Below are positions 26,588-37,316 of a DNA stretch of 64,000 bases, piece by piece. A model generated the notes under the pieces. It saw only the letters and a list, made by a program, of their open reading frames with translations, ran no database searches and was not told the origin of the DNA. Position 1 is the first letter of the stretch; every line of letters begins with the position of its first letter. This DNA comes from Certhia americana (lineage: Eukaryota; Chordata; Aves; Passeriformes; Certhiidae): the NCBI GenBank assembly GCA_018697195.1, contig CM031857.1, positions 55,718,747 through 55,782,746 of the forward strand. The letters are read 5' to 3'. A program made the position numbers and the translations under genes.

Positions 26588-28947
26588 AACTGCTGGTTTT
26601 TAATTCCATCACTTGCAGGTATTATGTACTGGAAGGCATTCCAAAGAAATAAGTTCAAGAGTGAGACTTGTTTTAGCTGGTATTTATAAGGAGGGATGAG
26701 AATCAAAAATCTTTAGAGCATAACAGCAAAACAAACCACAGACAAAGGCTTTAATCCTCCTTCTAGTTACTTATTGAAAGGTAGTTCCTCACAGATGGCA
26801 GCTAATCATCTGGTTAAATCAGTAACTGCTGTTACTAATAGGCATTAGTTCATTATGAGACATTCTCTGTTAGCAAACATTCCACTCACTGCACAATCTG
26901 CATCTCAACTCAAGATTCAGATTGACACCAGAGGTTACAACACAAAATAAAGTTTATTAGTAGAGTTATTATAGCTGTGATAATCCAAAACCACAGACAA
27001 ACAATATTTACATATAGTGATCATATATTTTCTTAAGACAATTTTCATTTGGAAAGACTTTTTGCTCAAAAGCCTTTCTTTCGGCCTGAAATAGAATGAG
27101 ATTTAGTTATTTGAGGGTACTTATCTTGTGTACTCTAACACCTAAACTTGGGTCATGCTTTATTGAACACATATCTACACACAAGAAAAACAAGGCCTGC
27201 ATTTATGCCTCTTTTCCTACTGCCATAGCTTTGGTAGCAACAGAAAACAAACCTTCATACTGCAGAATGGGGACGAAATTCTGTTGCTGCTTCTATGGCA
27301 AAACGTTCCTAAAATGACAGTAAAAGCTCAGAGCTATGTAGCTGGAAGTTTCCAACTACCCTTCACTTTACTGAGTAGGGAGCTGCTATACCAAAATGAG
27401 TAAAAAAAAATCTGAGATTTTAAACTAATCTAAACAACTATATCAATAAGTGAAGTTAATTATTGAAGCCAAGTTACACCAGAGAGCTTAAAGAATAACA
27501 GCTGTTCGAGAAAGAGATTTTTTTCCAAGCTTGAATGGACACAGTCTATAAGCAGCATGACATCCAAGAGCGGTTTTGTGCTATGCTTCACTCTGTTTCC
27601 AAGATCTTTGGACTTCTTCTTGACGTTCTTTGTTTATACCGCCCCACATAATAGCACAGTTATCTGAACATTCCCAGTATCACACTAAGATATAGTTACT
27701 GTAAACAACCAAACGTGTGCGCCACTTTATGCTGCAGGACTCATTGACCTGGATCTGCAGAACGAGAGGACACATCCAATCTGTCCTGCCAGAAACTGTG
27801 CTGTATCCTGTCAGTGCACACAGGCTGCCGACAATAGTCGTTTGTAGCAAATTTAACAAACTTCCTGCTTTTCCTCGTGTTTTTTTATTGCTATATCACT
27901 TACAACACATTTAACTGAATCTTGGATCAACTGAAGGCTAGGGGAATTGTTCCAGAAAAAATATTACTCTTCTCATGCTGTGAGCAATTCCCGAGAACAA
28001 AGCAATTGGAAAGACTAAAACCTCAGGCACCGAGAGATTAGTCAGGGATTGGTGCCACAGTCAGGACAAGTGTTTAGTCATCCTGACACATCCTCATGCT
28101 GAGCCCTTGACCAATAAGTTCCAGCCTTGCTTGTTGTCTTCACTGAGGACAGAAATATATGAGAAACTAAAGTTCTGTGGTAGACATCTGAGTCAAGCAC
28201 TTACCACACAGCTGTCACACCCACTGCTGTTGGGTCTGCTCAAACTTAATAACTCTTCAGTGCATTACGTGGATTTCGGAAATGCTGTAACTTCAGCTGA
28301 GTTGGCAAAGCAGCATATGGCTATAAAGCAGTGGGCTGTACTCCATCCAGCGGCCATGGTGGTCTCTTTGTCTTCTCCTTCTCACTGTAGGTTTGTGGGT
28401 CTCTGCCCACAGAAATTGCCCTGATGGAGTATGTGTTTATCCCTGGCCAGGTCTACACAATAATTGTCTTTCCCACCAGAAAGATTGATTAGTAAGGGAT
28501 TTACTTTCTATTTAAACTGACTGTTTTGGTTTCACTCTTTCTGCTAAGCTTGGGAAAATTGGCCAGGGTTTTACAGGGCTTTAACACTATTTTCCCAACT
28601 ACCAACCTTTTTTTGCCTGAAAACATTGAAATGTGAATGCCACAAAGTTACATCCTCTTATAAGATCAGTCTGATTTGGCTTTGTTTGGATTTAGATTAC
28701 ACCCCTTTCCCAGCACACCTGTATTTATGGATACTGTTGCACCCAGGGCAGTTGTGTCTGTCAGGAAAGCTGGCCCTGAAGCTGAAGCTGCCCCTGGTGC
28801 ATGACCATTATTCTGAGAAGGCAAGAAATTCAGAAACCTGTTTTGGTAATTTCATTTAAGAAAAGGCAGGGAGAAGTTGCTCTGATGCCTCTAACAAGAA
28901 TATCTTAAGGGGAAAAAACCTGTATTTTGGTTGCTAGACTTCATAGT

Positions 28948-28978
28948 TTGTGTATGTATGTATGTGTGCAAGTATGTA
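28948..28978. repeat. Short TGTA/TATG microsatellite
   Basis: Imperfect TGTATG units span about 31 bases (TGTATGTATGTATGTG followed by a decayed copy). It is too short to be of special note. Confidence 0.65.
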
Positions 28979-29104
28979 ACAACTCATCTATCTAGAATTA
29001 TAATAAACTGTATGTATCCCATAATGTCATACCACCACAGACCTTTTGGATTTTTTAGGCTAATGTTTAGTAGAGGACAAATGCTCTGCAGAAACAGTGA
29101 CCGG

Positions 29105-29131
29105 AAAAAAAAAAAAAAAATTTAAAAAAAA
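29105..29131. repeat. A16 TTT A8 tract
   Basis: Two A runs are separated by three T. There is no recognisable element body upstream. Confidence 0.85.
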
Positions 29132-29355
29132 GTCAGGGTAACTGCTATTTCAATAAAGCATAGAAATATTGCCCACTTGTTTCCAAGTAATTTACAAGGA
29201 CTATCTGTCCTACAGGTGACAGCAATTGCAGTGTTTAAGCTCAGAAAAGGAATGAGTTTCTAAGCACACAGAGAGTGAAAGTCAGCTCCCTTTTCGTTAT
29301 ACTGCCAGTGGAGACAGGTAGTAGGGGATATGAGCAATGGGCAATGTCAATTGCC

Positions 29356-29368
29356 AAAAAAAAAAAAA
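29356..29368. repeat. Poly-A tract (13 A)
   Basis: A simple homopolymer, with no retroposon signature at its edges. Confidence 0.8.
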
Positions 29369-29654
29369 TTAATGAACACTGATTTCTGTGTCTTCACCAA
29401 AAACCTGACTTCATGCCCTGGAGGCTGTATTTCCATGGCTGCTGAGTCTGCGAGTTTGGCAGAGAAAGGAAAACAAAAAGCAAGTGGAATGATCCAACTC
29501 TGGCATGCTGTCAGGGAAGCGTCATGTGCATGGGCTGGGAGATCTTTCATACAGACATCAGCAAATGAGCAATTTTCATCTGGGCTCCTCCAGCCTGACA
29601 GAGTGGTTACAGCACAAGAGGAGCTGGTGAGAAGGCAGAATACACTGGACTGCC

Positions 29655-29726
29655 AGTCGCTGGAATCCCCATCACCAGTGTCTCATGAAGAGTCACTGGA
29701 ATCCCCATCACCAGTGTCTCATGAAG
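29655..29726. repeat. 36-bp tandem duplication
   Basis: Two adjacent 36-base units (29655-29690 and 29691-29726) are identical except for one base (AGTCGCTGG versus AGTCACTGG). The second copy runs into the recognisable CR1 sequence that starts at about 29723. The duplication therefore sits at, or just inside, the 5' edge of that CR1. With one mismatch in 36 bases it must be much younger than the element. Confidence 0.95.
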
Positions 29727-30121
29727 GGCCACAAAGTTGTTGAAGGGACGGGACCATCTCTCATACATGGGGAAGCTGGAAGAGCCAGGTCTGCTCAGCC
29801 CAAAGGAGAGAAGGCTAAGGTGGGTTGTATCCACATGCATAAATATCTGATAGTGGAGTAAAGAAGACAAGACCAGCCTGTTCTCAGTGGTGTCCAGGAC
29901 AAGAAGCAATGGACACAAATCAAAATACAGGAAACTCTTGTGGATAAACTTTCTCACTATGAAAGTGGTTGAAAACTGACACAAGTTGTAAAGAGGAGCT
30001 GTGGTCTTTCCAGTTTTGGAGATATTCAAAATCTGACTTGACACACCCCTGAGAAACCTGCTGTAGTTGATCCTACTCTGAGCAGGGGTCCTTGTCAACA
30101 TCACCTATTACCCTGTGATCC
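29723..30121 (+). mobile_element. CR1 LINE fragment, 3' part, older copy
   Basis: It starts at GAAGGGCCACAAAG, a CR1 landmark, and continues through CTGCTCAGCCCAAAGGAGAG near 29786, TATCCACATGCATAAATATC near 29828 and TCTCAGTGGTGTCCAGGACA near 29882. GGAGATATTCAAAATCTGAC is near 30018 and GATCCTACTCTGAGCAGGG near 30069. This matches the CR1 group whose tail carries the 'gagcaggg' phrase. The last 35 bases are degraded, so the 3' end is approximate. The 5' break may lie a little upstream, inside the 36-bp duplication. The 165-codon open frame on the opposite strand (29607-30104) is antisense to this element and is not a gene. Confidence 0.88.
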
Positions 30122-33084
30122 CATTAAATGGCTTTGCTCTCCATAAAGATTCCCCTTTTCCATGGGACACAATGGAACATGGCCATGCCAGTGGTACCTG
30201 CCAAGAGGTCTGCCTGCTCCTCCACCTCCTCCAGGCCAGAAGCCCAGCCTGCTCTCCAGACTGCCTGTGCAATGCAGCAGCCACCACGTGCTTCTGCCTG
30301 TGCTATCTCACCCAGAAGCTATGCAAACAGGGAAATGAACCAGCCAAACAGCTGGCGGAGATGGAGGTTTTCCCCATAGCAGTGTTGGCTAAGGGAAATG
30401 GAGAGGAAAACAGGCCCTCCCGTCCCCCTTGCTGTGTTTTTAAACACAAGGGCAGCCAAAGGAGGCATTAGGAAGCGCGGCAGCAGCACCAGAGTTTCTC
30501 TTACAGCATTGCCACTGTTGCCTTTTATCAGTTCCTCTGAAACACAAACAATTTAAAAAGGGCAGAAATAAGAAGGGTCAGTGTCCCTGGTTAGCTAATT
30601 AATGCTCTGAATGCAGTGGAAACTCTAGCAAAAGGCAGTGGGTACACGGAAGGAAGGAAGTGCCCTTCCAGAGATGTTCCAAATGTCCTTACAGGCATAC
30701 AAATTTGTGTGCTTTAGACTGGTAAAAAGCAACTCCTCAGAAACAACTGTTCATCAGTGGGGGTGTGCTGCAAAAGGCGTCTTGCTTAGGTTTCCCAAAA
30801 TGTTGCTTTGGTGCAATTTGCTGGCTTTCCTGCTTTGCAATTTCCCATTCTGCATCTTGTTTAGATAGGGGAGATAAATGAGAACTGCCTGTAGTCAGCT
30901 GAACTGCCTTTCTGGCAGGGACTCAGGAGGAAACTGTGGAGATCAGTACACAGAGTTGAAAGTGCAGGTGGCCATGAGCTGCCATTTTTTTGGTCTGCAT
31001 GTGTAAAGGAAATAAGAAATGCAGCAGTCAGCCCTGTCAGACAGGGGAGATATTTCACAGGAAATAACAGACCGCTTCAGACTCATATTTCTGTTGCAGA
31101 AAGCTCTGCTCAGGTACCTTGGAAAATAGATTCCTCAGACTAATTTGTGTTTCTTTTTGGGTACTTTGAGGTATAATTCATGCATAGAAACATAAATCAG
31201 AGACTGAAACGCCTAGGCCTTGTATGTTTGCATAATTATATATGCTCTTGTTTTAGAGGACAGTGGATGATAGAAAGTTCAAGGTCTCTGAAATAACAGG
31301 TGTGGAGTTTCTTTTTGGTGACAAGCAGTTGCCAGCATAAACCAGAGTAGAGAGGTCCCTTTCCATACGCTCATTTGGAAGGATGTAAAGCAGTAGAGTC
31401 CCTGAAGGACTGTAATGCTAGAGTGATATATTTTGCTGCCACAGAAGGTTCATTTCTTGTGCCTCTCCCCTGAGTACAGCTCCTGTGAGCACAGACTGGC
31501 AGCTGCAGACCAAGCTCTGCAGGTATGTTTCATGCTGTGTCCCACCAGAAGAACTTCCACAGAGGGACAACATGCCAGCAAAACCATTACTGGTGGCATC
31601 TAAGCAGAGTTGCCAATTGGCAAAATAGATGGGAAGAGAGTGTTATCACAGCTTGTCTTCTCTGTGTGGCTGAAAGCTTCCTGGGATGTTTGTAGTGTCT
31701 GTAGGCTGAGGAAGAGGAGCTCTGTATCTCCACAGAGTGTGAACCTGCTGCCTCAGGAGCTGAGCTCTGTGAGGCCCAAACATGACTCCAGAGAAAACCA
31801 TGTTGCTAAAAAGGAATTCCTATTTTGGCTAATATACATCAGATCAAGACTCACATGCATGGTGAACAAGAGGAACTCAGCATGTGAATCACCATCAGTG
31901 ACCATGGCCTAGGGCCAACTACAAGTGACTGAGGTTTGTCCTTGCTGAGGTATTGCATATTTTGGGACAGTCATGAGCAGGTACATGTTACTGGGAATAC
32001 TAGAATGGTCATTTCTCCACCCATGACCATAATGCCTGCCTGGTGGCCTGTCATTACACCCTCACAGTGACAGATGTGGTGACGCACACCAGGAAAACCT
32101 CATCATGGTGGTCCACCCCTGTCAGATCTCCAACTCTCAGCCACTCACACTGGGCTGTTCTTACCACCTCAGAAGTCATTGCACAGCCTAAATAGCTCCT
32201 GCCACGTGATGAGGGCAGTCAGGGCATCCCAGATACTGCAGCCTGGCAAACCCACAGCAGACTCAGTGTCTGACAGCCATAGCTGGAAAGGGGCAGCAAG
32301 GGAGGCCAGTATGTGAAATATGCCTCCCTCTTTCTCCACTGCCTGTCTTCCTTGGGGCTATGCAGATTGATCCCATTTTGACAACCTTGATTTTACGCAT
32401 GGCAGGTTGCAGAAATGCAGCAGCAAGGAGATATGCAGTTCTCCATCATTTTTTTTTTTGCTGATGGCAAATATCAGATGGCTTTCAGCCATTCAGTCTC
32501 CTGCTCTGTGTCTTACTGGATATTTACTCATACCATATTCCCTTCTCCTTGGGCTTATCCCATGGATGTCACTAGAGTGAATTGCAGGTGCAGGCCCCAG
32601 AGAACAGTATAATCCAGTCCTTCATGAACTGCTGCTCCAGGACTTGTATCCTTTCCAGACTGGCTGATGTGGTTGTAGGACTAGCCCACAAACACCTCTC
32701 TACCTACTCGTAAACAGTGTTTTCCTTTTGGCTGATTAAACGACTACCATGTACAATTTCTGTATTTTGTTGATTGTCATATCTATTTTTCAAAAAATTG
32801 TTTAGATGTGCTGATTTTATTGAATGCTTTGGGAACCCACCAGTTCAGTTATTACTGCATTGATTTTTAGCCTGTCTGGTTTAGTCCATTCATTCACTTC
32901 TGTATCTTACCTTAATGGCTTTAGGGAGTAATATCTCAATAAACCATTTCTCTATTACTTAAATTTAGGCACCCCCCCTCCAATATTTTTCACCCTAACT
33001 GACCCAACCTCACTTTCTTCTTTATTCTCCTATCTCTTCTGCTGCATTTTTACAGGAAGAAGACCCATGTTAAAGTGAGAAGAT
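30122..33084. other. Unique non-coding sequence
   Basis: No supportable feature is seen. A Cys-rich open frame at 30115-30471 (+) resembles nothing known and has no splice or promoter context. A CACGTG E-box occurs near 30287 but is a common hexamer. Confidence 0.5.
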
Positions 33085-33870
33085 TTGATTTGGCTTTGTC
33101 AAAGAAAGAATCAGTCCTGGAATATGTCTGTTCAGTACTTTCATTAAGAAAATAGATGAGAGACTAAAAGGGACACAGTGAATTTGGAGATCAAAGTAAT
33201 GGGAAATATTTTTAAGGAAAGAGTTAACATTCAGAATTATCTTAACAAACTGAAGAAATGGTCTGAAAGAAAAAATCCAAATGGTATTCAGCAGGTACAA
33301 AAGGTACTGTCCTCAGGCTAAAATAATCAACTATATGATTATACAGTGATGGAAAATGAGCTGGTAGCAGTTTCAGAGAGGAATGTATGAATGTAATGGT
33401 AGATCAGAATCAGACTGTGGGTCAAGAACTTTGTGTTGTTACAAAAACAGATGGTATGACACTGAAATCCGCGAATAGCAAGTATAGCATGCATGAGAAG
33501 ATCCTTCTGAAGCTCACTGGCAAGGTATCAGCTGGGATACTTCAGCATCATACTTTAAGAAATCTTAGAGAAAAATGCAAACAAATACACTAAATTGTCT
33601 TCAAATATTGCTGAAAAGAAGATATGATCAATCTCACCTCCTCATCCATCTGGGAAAGAGTGGGAAGATTAGACACTATCTCTGAGATAAGCATGTTAAT
33701 GAAGAAGGTGAAACTCTGCATGATCTGGGAAAGTCCTGGAGCATCTGCTGCTGGAGACCTTTAAGAACCAGTCAGGCATGCATCTGTGAGGAGTGATCCC
33801 GACAGAGAGGGTCTGCTGTGGGCAGAGGAATAACCTTTTTGATTACTTAAGTCTCCTTCCAGCTCCAGGT
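33085..33870 (+). mobile_element. Ancient CR1 LINE fragment, RT C-terminus and 3' end
   Basis: This is a strongly diverged CR1 that nevertheless stays collinear with the family. TTTCATTAAGAAAATAGATG near 33139 corresponds to the reverse transcriptase 'FIND(L)D' segment. AAACTGAAGAAATGGTCTGA near 33247, GGTACTGTCCTCAGGCTAAA near 33302 and AGTTTCAGAGAGGAATGTAT near 33369 follow. GGAGACCTTTAAGAACCAGT near 33752 and TCTCCTTCCAGCTCC near 33852 mark the 3' end. The reading frame is broken by many stops and indels. Divergence is clearly higher than in the copies at 15738 and 24873, so it is an older insertion. No terminal microsatellite survives. The assignment rests on remembered family structure. 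Confidence 0.78.
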
Positions 33871-36053
33871 CCACTTCCTGCCCAGACATGAACCTGCATC
33901 CTCTGCTATTACCTCTATCCTGTGTGCTACCCACAGCTTGACCTCAGCCCACACTTGCTCATCCTTCTGCAGAAACATGTTTGCCAGCTTCTAGCAGGCC
34001 ACGGCAAACCACCAGTTTGCTGTGTCTTGTCTTTCTCTTGTCCCTTTTTCCTTTTTTTTCCCACTGCACTTTACTTCTCCCCATTCACTGCAATCCTCCA
34101 TCCTGTCCTGGACCTGACACCCTGCCTTGCCCCTCTCTGCAAACAGATCAGCCAGGGGATGGCAAAAGTCACCTGTCATGGTGAAGCTTGTACTGAGGAC
34201 GTGGATCAGAAATCTCTATCCCAGGTCTCTGAATCATTGCTCCAGACTGCATATTCACCCTTGCTTTGGTTACATTTGGTTAACACTAGATACCTCTTGT
34301 TCCCAGCTCCTAAGGATATTTCCTTGCTCATTTTTGGAGAGGGCATTGCTTCTGCAGCCTTTGAGCTTGAGGATTGGGTGAGGTGGGCTTAATGTTTTAG
34401 CACAATTACCACTCTATTTGTCTCATCTTTTTGGAATTTTTCTGTGCCTTTAATTTTTTTTTTTTAACACATCTCACATGTGCTTCCAATCCAGTCCAAA
34501 CCCAAACGACTTAGATTCTAAGAAGTGTTTTTGAGCACACAATGCTGAAGGACTGGGTTTATAATTAAGCCAAATGAGCAAACATGCCCATAAAAGGAGA
34601 GCACCATGGGCCAAGACTATGTGTAGCCTTCCAAATCTGCCCTGGGATTTTGATTCCAGTAACAAACCCATCTGAGACTTGCTCTCACAGTTTACACTGT
34701 CCTCTGAAAACAAGCCTACAGAGAGCGTGATGCAGCAGTTACCATAGCAGCCAGCACAGAAGAATCCATTAAGTGATCACAGTCCCAGCTCAAAGTGAAT
34801 TACCAGACTGCAGGTGAACTTTTGCACCTCACAAAGTGTCTCCTGGGGAAAATATGTTGTCGTGCAGGGTGGAACAAGAGAATGCCGACCGGCTGCACTG
34901 ACTCGCTGCTGCATTGTTAACCTTAATTATGTCTGTGCTGATTTTTGAAGAGTACTGCACAGGCTTTTCCTTTTTCCTGTCAGGTGCTTTTTGCAATTTT
35001 TTTTCCCCTGAAGGACAAGACAGACTAGCCCAGTCAATAACTACTAATGAAATGTGCTTCAGGCCTCCCTGCATTCTGCCACAATTAGATTGTCAGCTGT
35101 CCCAAGAGAGACGCTATTATCTATGTGGGTGTGGAAAATGATCTATCCCTGTTAATAATTTCTATTATAGCAGCAGATAGTGTTCCAAACATATCAACAC
35201 CTCATTATGATGGCTTTTTTTCACACATGGCAAGTTGAAGGTCCTCATGGATGCTCTGACATAAGAAATATATAAATGGAGCTGGGAGGTGGAAAGAATG
35301 GAGCCTGGTGGGTTTCTAAGAGCTCAGGAAAACACACTGTCTCCTCATAAACACAGCTCCCTAGATAGCCAGAAGGACATACTGACAATATCTGCTTGGC
35401 AGGAGCCGGTCCTGCACACAAGCTCCAGATCCAGACATGATCTATACCTTTTGCATAATCTCTCCTTTTTGTCTCTGTACTGTACAACTCTGTCCCATTA
35501 TAATGGCAAGTGCTGACAGGTTTGCGAACACCTTTCTCCAAAGCTAAGTGCAGCTGTGGATACTGACATCTCGACCCACAAAAGATGGCTTCAGGCTTGC
35601 AGTGGCAGAAGACACAAGTTGAATCAGCAGAGTGGTTATTTAACCCACTGTTGATGCTCTTCCTGCAAGTCACTTAAAGCCTTTAAACTATCCCTGAACA
35701 CTGGGACCACCATAATAGGCACATGAAGAGCTACTAAAAACTTCCTGTGAAGGGAGGTAATGAGAAAACTGTAGTGTCTGGGAAAACCAAAACAAACAAA
35801 TGAACTAACAGACCCCAGGCTTCCAGAGAACTCGAGTGGAGCTTGACCTCCATAAAGTATCATTTGCTTCCTGTTTGCTGGCAAAGTACAATGAGGTTTG
35901 TATTCAGGCCCCACCTTTCAGTGTCTGGGTCTAAAAATATAACAATGAACTTGTCACACAAAGGCCCTGTCTCCTGGGGAGGCGGAATTTAGATCTAACT
36001 GCAAAGCACAAATTCTCCACTCTTTAAGGCAGAACTAGTTTTGAGTAGGTGGA
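33871..36053. other. Unique non-coding sequence
   Basis: No gene is supported. The 156-codon frame at 33922-34392 (+) is unlike any known protein. The part from 34880 to 35180 is AT-rich, lacks repeats and is dense in homeobox- and E-box-like words; it is discussed as a candidate conserved element. Confidence 0.5.
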
Positions 36054-36116
36054 TTTTTTTTTTCTTTTTTTTTTTTTTTTTTTTTTTTTTCTTTTTTTCT
36101 TTTTTTCTTTTTTTTT
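36054..36116. repeat. 63-bp T-rich tract
   Basis: The tract is almost all T with four interspersed C, the last three at 8-base spacing (CTTTTTTT). On the minus strand it is an A tract with G interruptions. Next to it, at 36124-36129, the minus strand reads AATAAA. It may be a retrocopy tail (see the element at 36054-36394) or simply an expanded homopolymer. Confidence 0.9.
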
Positions 36117-36394
36117 AAATCTTTTTATTCTTAGGTTTCCAGACTTGGGAGGATTTCATCAGGATTAGGCCAGATTCATGCAACTGTTTGTTCTAAGTTG
36201 TTAAGTCTATCATAACTATATCCATTTTAAAGCACGTATCACTATGGTTACCTCTGTGCCATTCTCTGAGTCTGAGCTGATACAAGCCTGAGAGGAGACA
36301 CCAGGACACATGAGTGGGAACACACGTGGAGGTCTAATCTATGTATCTTTTTTGTTCTGTGGAAATGTTGAGTCTCAGCTCCATAGATAAGAAA
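36054..36394 (-). mobile_element. Possible poly-A retrocopy, source unknown
   Basis: Read on the minus strand, about 280 bases of non-repetitive sequence end in AATAAA (36124-36129) and then a 63-base A-rich tail. The octamer AGTAGGTG stands directly outside the tail (36044-36051) and recurs at the far side (36395-36402), as a short target-site duplication would. I do not recognise the body and it has no long open frame, so it could be a 3'-UTR or non-coding RNA copy. The T-tract could equally have arisen by slippage and the octamer match by chance. Processed retrocopies are uncommon in birds because CR1 machinery does not favour poly-A templates. Confidence 0.25.
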
Positions 36395-37294
36395 AGTAGG
36401 TGAATGCTCACATTTAGTCCATGCTCAGATGCCACTAAGCTGACTGCTTGATGGTCTTCAGACAGATCTTGCTTTCCTATAAGGAAGAAACTGGATGACA
36501 GTGTGGAAAACGCAGTGGGGTGGTGGCAAAATACTTTTTGGTAGACAATTTCAATGCCTTAAATTTAATTATTTCCAAAAATTTACTTGTAAACTTGATG
36601 GTGCTTCATTCTGTGCATTAATTCCTTCTGGGAAAGCCACCACTTATGTCTAGTGGGAGTAGACCAGATGCATTCTCAGTTTCTCAGCAACAGACTAAAA
36701 CTGATGTTTGTATGACTCTGGCTCACTTGTTTCCTCTTCTCTTTCCAGAGTTCACTGCTTTCTTCTCTCCCTGCTTTTTCTTGAAGTATTTCTGCTCCCC
36801 TCTTTCCTTGTTTATTTTTTTTTCTGTTATTCCTAAAGTAGCTATCATCTTAGTGGTTATTGGAATAGTTGCATGCAGTTTTGCTGATTCAGTGGAGCCT
36901 CAAAAAATGGTTATTTCCATATTACAATTTTCCAAGCACTAGAATCTCTTTACAACCTCATCTCATTCCATGGTTTTTCTGGGAGATGCCTGAGCATGGG
37001 CCCTCCTTTTGTATGCACAGGAGTAGCTTTCACCAGTCAGTCCTCCTAAAAAGAGAACTTGGGTGACTCCCCAGGCCATTGTACAAGAGACTGTGAAAGA
37101 AAGAGCATTTCCAGCTGGCAGTCACAAGGACTTCTAAATGAGAGAGAAATCGCTGGAGAGCTGCTGCCAAAGGGTCACACCAGGGAAACCTAAGGGCCCT
37201 CATCTATGAAAGACACAGTCATTTACCCACTCTGGCCTTTTGTATCCAGAAGATCCATAAAACTCCCAGGGTAGCCACCTGGCTCTCAGTCTTG

Positions 37295-37316
37295 AGAAGT
37301 GCTCTGCAGCACTTCT
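37295..37316. repeat. Perfect 9-bp inverted repeat
   Basis: AGAAGTGCT, a four-base spacer CTGC, then AGCACTTCT. The arms are identical to those of the inverted repeat at 10430-10448, where the spacer is a single C. Flanking sequences of the two loci do not match. There is no T-run for a terminator, and none is expected in a vertebrate. Confidence 0.85.

Larger units (their letters stand above)
25354..29654. other. Unique non-coding sequence, 4.3 kb
   Basis: No gene or interspersed repeat can be supported. The stretch contains short direct repeats (25392-25431, 26042-26082), a C-rich tract (26566-26587), a small TGTA repeat (28948-28978) and A tracts (29105-29131, 29356-29368). Confidence 0.55.

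Noticed and set aside
26700..27010. Possible solo LTR on the minus strand (AATAAA near 26950)
   Set aside because: No TG...CA ends, no target duplication and no recognisable family; AATAAA alone is common in AT-rich DNA.
29607..30104. 165-codon open frame on the minus strand
   Set aside because: It is antisense to the CR1 fragment at 29723-30121, and its start falls in degraded CR1 tail. Its length is within what chance allows.
33922..34392. 156-codon open frame on the + strand
   Set aside because: Composition typical of translated non-coding DNA (Leu/Ser/Cys/Pro-rich), with two other frames overlapping it.
35650..35690. MIR-like phrase GCAAGTCACTTAAAGCC
   Set aside because: The match to the MIR core is under 20 bases and nothing around it supports a SINE.
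36121..36200. 3' splice acceptor after the T-rich tract (TATTCTTAG)
   Set aside because: The downstream frames close within about 26 codons without a clear donor, and the tract is better explained as a homopolymer or retrocopy tail.
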